From Paragonimus skrjabini miyazakii (taxonomy: Eukaryota > Platyhelminthes > Trematoda > Plagiorchiida > Troglotrematidae), in assembly GCA_014338405.1 (NCBI GenBank), contig JTDE01000171.1, forward strand, positions 285,194-349,193: a stretch of DNA of 64,000 nucleotides, written 5' to 3'. The position numbers and the translations under genes were made by a program. Below, one piece after another: positions 57,120-64,000 of the stretch. How positions within the stretch are numbered: the first letter of the stretch is position 1; every line of letters starts with the position of its first letter. Under the pieces are notes generated by a model. The model searched no databases. It had not been told where the DNA came from and saw only the letters and a program-made list of their open reading frames with translations.

Positions 57120-57432
57120 TCCACCATGCGTTCAAGTCACTATCCACTCTGTGGACTTGGGTTCCAGTCCCATATCTTACACCATGTCGCATTCTGGAAT
57201 ACCTAATCGACAAAACCAGAATAGCAGTAGCCTGAACGACACTCTTCACTGGAGAAACAGCGTCCATTTTTTTTATAAAGGAACAACAGTATTTACGATT
57301 GCTGTTGGGCAGCAGGCGTTTTTGCGTTTTGACTGACCAGTTCGCTGCTAACTTCCGCAACATTACATTGAGCAACCCAGTTGTTTGACCATTGTACCGT
57401 TGACCAAAATCCCCTACTACTCATCAGTAATC
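57120..57432 (+). repeat. Possible SINE-like unit
   Basis: A B-box-like GGGTTCCAGTCCC near 57160 is followed, 250 bp later, by the family 1 tail CAAAATCCCCTACTACTCATC. The region between does not match the family 1 body, so this may be a related or chimeric element. Confidence 0.3.
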
Positions 57433-57484
57433 AAATACCGTTCAACAAGTCAATGATTTCTGTGATTTCAACTTGGAGAGAAGT

Positions 57485-57835
57485 TCTAGTCGAGGGATCA
57501 TCGATTGGAGTTAACAGACAATAACCGTGTCTCCTATCGAGGCGATCGGGCAACCGGATCATTACTCACAAGCGAAAGTGGTTGAGTGTTCACATTTGAT
57601 AATACGGTCGTGCCTAATGTAGGGTCAATGACGTTGTGATAAACACGGTTGCCTCATGAACAGCATGTCCGTGGTTCAAGTCCCGGCAGTGGCGATGATA
57701 TGCACTACTGACGAGCTCTAATGAGAGCGAAACTCGAGTCTAGTGCTTCTTTTCGACAGGAGCTGACCGGAAAGTCTATGGGGATGCGACAGCTGCGATC
57801 AGTTGTGGGTGATGTTCAAATTGAAAAGTAGAATG
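57485..57835 (+). repeat. SINE family 1, longest forward copy
   Basis: It runs from the upstream unit (ATCGATTGGAGTTAACAGAC) through the tRNA-like part with B box GGTTCAAGTCC (57673-57683) and the body CGAAACTCGAGTCTAGTGC to GTGGGTGATGTTCAA. It is the reference for family 1 in this window. Confidence 0.7.
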
Positions 57836-60109
57836 TAGCTTGTTTTGGTTAAATGTATCAGCCTACAATAACTATTCAATACATGCTTCCTTTATGCTAT
57901 ATCCGAGAATTCGCATCATTTTCACGGAGGTTGGCGTCACAGTATTGACCAGTTTTTACACTTTTATTATTTCTGTATGCAATCAAGAATTTTCGTAGCT
58001 AAGACTGCAATTGTACGAATGGCTTATGCAGTCTTGTAAAGTTGTTTCTGTGATCATCGTTACTATTTTATGACCACTTAATGTTTAAAAACGGGTAATG
58101 TTATAATATACGTAGATATCCTCAAGTACACATCAAACACAGTTTTAGAAAGAGTGATACCGGTACCCATCTGTTGAAAATTCCTGAATCACAAGAAAAT
58201 CCAAGGGTTATGATAAAACGTGATGTGGAAAAATGCAGTCACATGTTTCTGCGCCGACTTTACTCCACTCAACCTGCACAGCAGATTAACTAAGTGTGAA
58301 TATGCATACATTTCGGATTTCAAAGTGATAATAACGCCAGCTTGGCAGTATTTAATGTGCACTGTAGAAAACTACTTGAAAGTAGCATTGTGGACAACTA
58401 ACATCACTGCATCACTGAAAATAATTACGAATGTTTCAAAAATGCTATCTGGTTTTGCTTCTCATAACTTTTAGTACAGGTGAGAGCCAATCACATTTTC
58501 ATTGAGAATGGAGAAAGCCCAATTGCGTCTCCATACAAGTATTACCCAGATTATTACACGTACATAAAGATTTCATGTGAAGTTTAAAATAAACCTTCGT
58601 GTTCTTGACAAACATCGTTATCAGTAAATTATATTTTATAGTTACCACTAAATAAATGAAATGCTTAGTTGCGCGCGTACATGAAACATGTTAATAAATT
58701 TCGAACGACTGGGCATAAACGATCGCTTTGGTACTACCGTGGAGTATTATATCAAACCTGAATTAGTATTCTCACACTAGTGGCGTTAGTATAACCAAAT
58801 AGACCATGAGGTCTATCCTTTAATAGACTATTAGTAGCTTAGTTGAAGCAAATCGATCGAAATGGCATTAATTTCCCAAATCTTTTTCGTCTATCGATTA
58901 GTACACAGTTGTTTGCATATCGGATGTTGAGAATTGTGTTCAAATCCGACTTCATTCAAACAGTTTGTCGTAGATCTAGGACGTGTTGGATTCGGCAAAT
59001 TGTTTACAGAACGTTTCTCTTTCCATCACCCCTAGTACTTTGACAACTTCCTCCAGTCACATAATTGAGTTTTTAACGTGAACACTGGCTTGGAATTCTG
59101 TTTTCTTTCTTACTGGTCACGTAACTTTTTTCATTGTTATTGTCTTTAAAATATTAAGCATCCTGTTATGTTTACACCCGTCATTATTCTCATGTGAGCC
59201 GTCCTTCATAAATGGGTTGCACAGTACAAATACCCGATGTGGCAAACCAGATGATTCAGATGAGAGCACTAGGTGTATGTTTGGAGCTATGGTTGAACTG
59301 AAAGCACCGACGGAACCGCACGTAATTGGGGGCTTTGTGTGGACTGTTCTGCTGGCTGTGTAACGAAGTTTGGAGTGCAGGAATTTGTCATCTTGGCACG
59401 CATATCTGTCAGTCTCCGCATTGTGTGCGATCCCTCCAAACGATTCACGAGCTAAACTGTTCCCATGGAATTTGCTCAAGCGATTTGTGTTCATATCTAT
59501 CAACACCATCATTCATCTTCAAAATGATGTTGCTGCAAATTAGTTTGACTGAATTGATGAATCTGCTGTTAATCAAATATGGGCCAAAATCAGTTGCTTG
59601 GAGCGCGTTAGCCTCTACTGTGCATTTTCCACCACAAATACTGAAACACCCTTTTCCAGTTCGGAAGTTGTGAATAATTTAAACACTGAAGACGAAGTTA
59701 AATTTTGTTAACTATTACGCCCAAACGGTTTGTTTTGTATGTAATCAAAACCAAACGGAGATCTCAACAAGCAGAGTTTGCGCAAAGAACAGACTCTACT
59801 TCCGCCAAGTCGCCGGTCCTGTATGCGCCTCTTGAAAGCAATAAGTGAGATAAATTGAACTGGCTACATGTAGTCAGTTTTCCGAGTGTTAGATATCAAA
59901 CGATGGCTTGTGCATGACTAGCGAAGTTTCGTATTTTCATCCATGCTGTCGTAACAAATCGACTGTGAGCAACAGACAAGTAGAGTGCACCCACGTTAAA
60001 ACAACTTGTCGGAGGAGGGTATTTTTGAACCTTCTCTCTCCATTGCTTTCCGTTTCTAATAACCAGCTTGTTTTGAAGGTTCAGAGTGCATGATTTTGAA
60101 GCCGTTCAG
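57836..60109. other. Unannotated stretch
   Basis: No supported gene. Two overlapping antisense frames, 131 codons (59117-59512, minus) and 115 codons (59326-59673, plus), are open but unrecognised. Confidence 0.35.
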
Positions 60110-60640
60110 TTTTAGGGGATAAAGTATTCACCAATTGCCTGTATGCGTTCTATTTTGCTTTATGGTTCGGAAACATGGCCTATTCGCAAAGAAGATATCA
60201 ACAAGCTTACTGTGTTTGATCATCGTTCTCTTTGCCACATAGCCCATGTTAAGTGGACTAACCACGTGGGCAATGTGGCAGTTCACCGGCGCGTATTCTG
60301 GAACGCTAGGGATGCGCGATCAGTTGGTCAACTAATCACGGTACACAGCTTGCGATGGTTGGGTCACGTACTCCGTATGTCATCTAATCGTTTACCGTAC
60401 TGGGCATTATATGCTAAGGCCACCAACAGTTGTGTAAAACCGCGTGGTGGTCGAGCAACAACGTGGTCACGAAATACGTAAACCCTGACTGCTTCATTGG
60501 GCAAAGTGGGTAGGTGTCACCTGCCTGGATGGGGTCCTCGTGATCACTCAAACCGCTGGTTCGAGACACTATCCGAGATGGCGATGTGTCGCAGACAATG
60601 GTGTACCTGTATCCATACCATTTCTAATTCTTCCGCTTAG
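60110..60640 (+). pseudogene. RTE-type LINE, ORF C-terminus
   Basis: In one frame with a single internal stop (60479-60481) it reads MRSILLYGSETWPIRKEDINKL, FDHRSLCHIAHVKW, LRWLGHVLRMSSNRLPY, PRGGRATTWSRN and, after the stop, LGKVGRCHLPGWGPRDHSN with RWFETLSEMAMCRRQW, ending at TAG 60638-60640. This is the conserved C-terminal region of RTE LINEs. The RT palm is absent, so it is 5'-truncated. It is much better preserved than the RTE relic at 15887-17430 and begins at about the residue where that relic ends. Confidence 0.85.
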
Positions 60641-61354
60641 TCTTCTTTTAATAATTTTCTAGGAGCGTTTTCTTCTAGGGTAATCTATGTCACTATAGAG
60701 GTGAGGGGCAGCTCAAGCCACAGTACCTTCTGGTCGGGCTCATGGCTGCTATGATGATGGGGATGATGAATTTTCTGCACCCAAACTGTCTGCTTTGGTT
60801 GTCACACCTAAAAGCCATGAGGAAATGTATAACCTGATAAAGTTTGTGAAGATAGGTTGCAACCTTTGCAAACTTATTTATCAAGGGCAAGGTGAGAGTT
60901 ATGTCCATCCAATGAACTATTCAATAAAAATTTTTTACATAGTGATTATACTGCTGGCCAATCCAACATCATTCTTCATCGCAAATGAGCAGCCAGGAAG
61001 TCAGTTGAAGGATTTAGGCGCCATTTACAGCTGATTGCAAATTTCTATACCACTACGAAATCTGGCCAAGCTTTCAGGAGGGACTTGTCATGACCATTTG
61101 TCATTGAGCACGCAGTCGTCATGAACAGTGTACTCTACCTAAGCATGATCACAATTACTTATGAGTAGTGATCATGCTACCTGATCTGTTCGAGAGAAAA
61201 CAATGTAGGTGTTCTGCTTATTCCAACCCATAGCTCCATGATCAAGATTCAAGGTAACACAATAGGTAGCGTGTCTTTCGTCAGGAACATTGAATAAAAT
61301 GAACACTGTTCACAAATGTACCTGGCCGACTACTCAGTTAGTACGGTACCTGAT
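60641..61354. other. Region downstream of the RTE fragment
   Basis: The first part (to about 60760) probably is the LINE 3' UTR. The rest shows no supported feature. Confidence 0.35.
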
Positions 61355-61515
61355 ATTCTCTGTCTAGGATTAAGTGGAACGACTGCCTCGTACGAACACA
61401 AGCCGTAGTCCAAGTCTCAGTCGTGGTAAGATTACGCACTACTAATGAGCCCCGAGGAGGCCAAAACTCTAGCTGTGTAATTCTTCCCAAAACGGCTGTC
61501 TAAGAATACCACATT
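61355..61515 (+). repeat. Degenerate SINE family 1 relic
   Basis: GTAGTCCAAGTCTCAGTCG, GCACTACTAATGAGC and AAAACGGCTGTCTAAGA follow the order of the family 1 B box, mid-section and body. Heavily diverged. Confidence 0.45.
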
Positions 61516-64000
61516 GATATGAAAGTTATATAAAAATATGGATATCATAAAGCTTGACCTCTTTATCAGTCCCATGTTTACAAATATCATTCGTGGCTGG
61601 ATTTGAGGGACGTAAATTTATCAGTCTGTTACCCAGACTACGAATAACGTGTTTCGGTTTCTTATTCCACGGAGATTTGCTTCTACGTTTGTATTAGTTC
61701 GTAACATCTGTTTATGACAACGTCCAGGTGTTGCACGCCAATAGCTGCGTGCAAGTGATGTTGCACCTTCAAACTGTCTTTCATGTTTCACCTAATTAAA
61801 AGCTAAGGCTTAAGTGCAATTCGATTCGTATTCCTCCGCTTTTCAGTGATACTAACCTAAACCGTTTGGGCAGTACTTCGGTTCGCTCCAACTATATGCT
61901 TTATGATATATCAGATTAGCTGCATATAAATGCCCACCTACCCACATATATAGGAAGGCGAGTATGTAAGTACACAGCACACGATATTTGCACACTGAGC
62001 CTGTCTGTGTATGGCCTCAAACGCGTGTCGATTTAAATATGATAGGTTGCTTCAGTAACAACCCGCAATTATTGATTACTCACAACGCACCAAACCAATA
62101 CTTTTCTTAAATTTTCCCTGATATATATATATATACTTTACAACCGGAAGCAGTTTTCGTGATTATTATATTGTGTATCTATGCATCACGGCCACCAGAT
62201 CACTACACCAGATTTTACTGAATAAAAATGTTAGATCTGTAGAGACATTATTCAATTCCCTCCGTCTGGCTCACGTGATAGTCGTAATAACCTCTTGCAT
62301 CGAACAGCCTCACCGATTTGAAAACCTAATTAGTATGTGCGGTCCTGAAACTTTGAAATTAATCTATCATCTTCAGAAGCCGTTAACCGTACGGTCATAT
62401 ACTGAGGTGTAAATGTACACGTTTGAGTTTCTTATGAGCCCTCAAATTATTCAAAATAGCAATCTAAATTATTTTTCCTATTCTAACAACCCATCAGATT
62501 ATTCTAACATTTTTGTTCAATCGTCCGGAAATTACACGATTTTCTTACTCAATATCGTTTTGGTAATTCCACATGAAGTTAAAAACAACGACATCCTAGT
62601 TAATTACAACAATGGAAGTCATTTTTATAATCCCTAAAGAAAACACAATAGAGTCCTGTAAAAAAAAAGTCAAAATTCGATTATCAAAAATCGTTTATAT
62701 TGTGAAAAACTAACTTGATCATTCAGTAGAATACCGTCTAGTAATCTGTGCATTCCCGTGAATCCAATACTGGGATTGGTCGACGGTTCTGTTCATGACA
62801 ACCATTCTTATCAGCACATGTATAGCAGCCTATAGTTACAGTAAAATAACTCTTAGGTGCAAATATAACTAAAGGAGAGTGTTTCATTCGAGGGATTGTA
62901 TTGCTAAATCAGTAGAGTTTGTAGATCGATACAGACGTCAAGAGCGCAGAAAAGAAGAATAAGAAACGTCTTCAGTGCGCATTCTCTGATGTTTTTCCAA
63001 TTGCGGTGCAGTTACGTTTCATGATACGATATTTACTAATTTGTCCATTAATTTTCAATGCGTGAACAGTAGTGCAAACATACCGCATTTTGTGAGAATT
63101 CATCGCAATAGATTCATCAGAAATAATGATGGCCCACGATAGCGGTTAGGCAGTGTATGAAAGAATATGTCAGTGCATGAGGGCTGCATACCGATGCTTG
63201 TACGATGTTTAGTTGTCTTTTGGCTAGATGCAGTGCTTTGGGCTGCACACATAAACATGATACCTTCTAGTATCAGCGTTCATGAGCAAACGTCATGTCA
63301 GTCTACAGGTAGACAATCTTTTATGTGGGAAAGTGCTGTGTGTCCAGGCACTAGAGAAACAAACACAGTTGGAGTCGCTGACGCTGTCAGGCGTTTTGTC
63401 CGGTAATGTGTCCAGTAGCGAATAAGTAGGCACAGCTAATTTTCCAGGCCACCTCGTAATTTGAGATGTATTTGTGAACCAACTTGAAGTGTCAAACACA
63501 ACATGTCAGAAAGGTAAGTAGCCTAGAAGTTCGCCAAAGAAGGTTAACAGATCAGCTATTGAACCCGTGTTGGAAAATACCTCACTTTTGTGGCGATGAA
63601 TTTAAATTGCTTCATACCAGTGAAAAACTGCTGCGAGAATTGGCAGATCATAAAAAGGCTGATTGCATTAAATTCTTCTGCTAGGAAACTTAATTCTGAT
63701 ATGCGCATTCAGTTGTAATTTTAACAGGACATCGAACGATTCTTTTTCAACTATATTGGCTTCCTTTTTTGACTTATTACTCCACTCCCATTAGAAGATC
63801 ATTCGTTTTCGAAAAACCTACCTCAATGAAGTTCATCAAACTGAGCGAGCCTTACGGCTCACCACTCATCATCACTAAGTAATGTGCTGAATTTGTATGC
63901 TAACCAACGGTTGAGTTCTTCACTCAATGTTTCCTTCAGTGTAAAATTGCTGACCGTCGGAAAACAGCTTACCTCACATTGATTCACGGCAATGGAACTG
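61516..64000. other. Unannotated right end
   Basis: No supported gene. A short AT dinucleotide run lies near 62121-62135. Frames are below 80 codons and unrecognised. Confidence 0.4.

Noticed and set aside
62121..62135. AT dinucleotide microsatellite
   Set aside because: Only about eight units in AT-rich DNA, too short to list as a repeat of note.

Overview
The window looks like gene-poor nuclear DNA from a parasitic flatworm, most probably a trematode (fluke). This is inferred. The grounds are very low gene density, one multidomain animal protein (CUB, LDLa and trypsin domains), degenerate RTE-type LINE pieces of the kind common in fluke genomes, CR1/Jockey-type LINE sequence, several Penelope-like element (PLE) families and tRNA-derived SINEs. 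There is one 100-bp assembly gap (14044-14143). No bacterial operon, rRNA, intact tRNA or CRISPR array was seen. The species cannot be named from sequence alone.

The one gene supported with confidence is at 44660-46099 on the minus strand. It is an uninterrupted 479-codon reading frame for a secreted trypsin-like serine protease with a signal peptide, CUB domain, LDL-receptor class A module, basic linker and complete S1 peptidase domain. It has a TATA box upstream and an ATTAAA signal downstream.

Most other recognisable sequence is mobile-element debris. From left to right: a PLE endonuclease remnant (364-753); a PLE copy with inverted flanks (986-2136); a PLE endonuclease on the minus strand (4330-5091); a solo LTR with a 5-bp target duplication (5542-5973); a very young, miniature LTR element with 286-bp LTRs differing at one base and a perfect 5-bp target duplication (6028-6875); PLE and SINE relics (8455-9360); a pair of inverted SINEs (14393-14987); a decayed RTE LINE (15887-17430); the most complete PLE (19257-21097); a third PLE type (27005-27827); a CR1-like LINE 3' end (28442-29204); an inverted PLE repeat pair with no coding core, interrupted by a second copy of the solo LTR (29287-29990); PLE copies at 36363-37596, 38452-39096 and 55397-56942; more SINEs (31609, 35483, 42125, 48820, 57485, 61355); and an RTE LINE 3' end (60110-60640).

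The most striking recurring pattern is shared by five PLE copies from different families: a downstream flanking repeat, a 5'-truncated reverse transcriptase plus GIY-YIG endonuclease, and an inverted copy of the same flanking repeat at the truncated 5' side. In four of these the repeat carries a full or partial hammerhead-ribozyme core (CTGANGA...GAAA). PLE hammerheads are known from the literature. The specific folds, the coreless inverted pair and the miniature LTR element are what deserve a second look. I did not find a convincing previously undescribed biological system.
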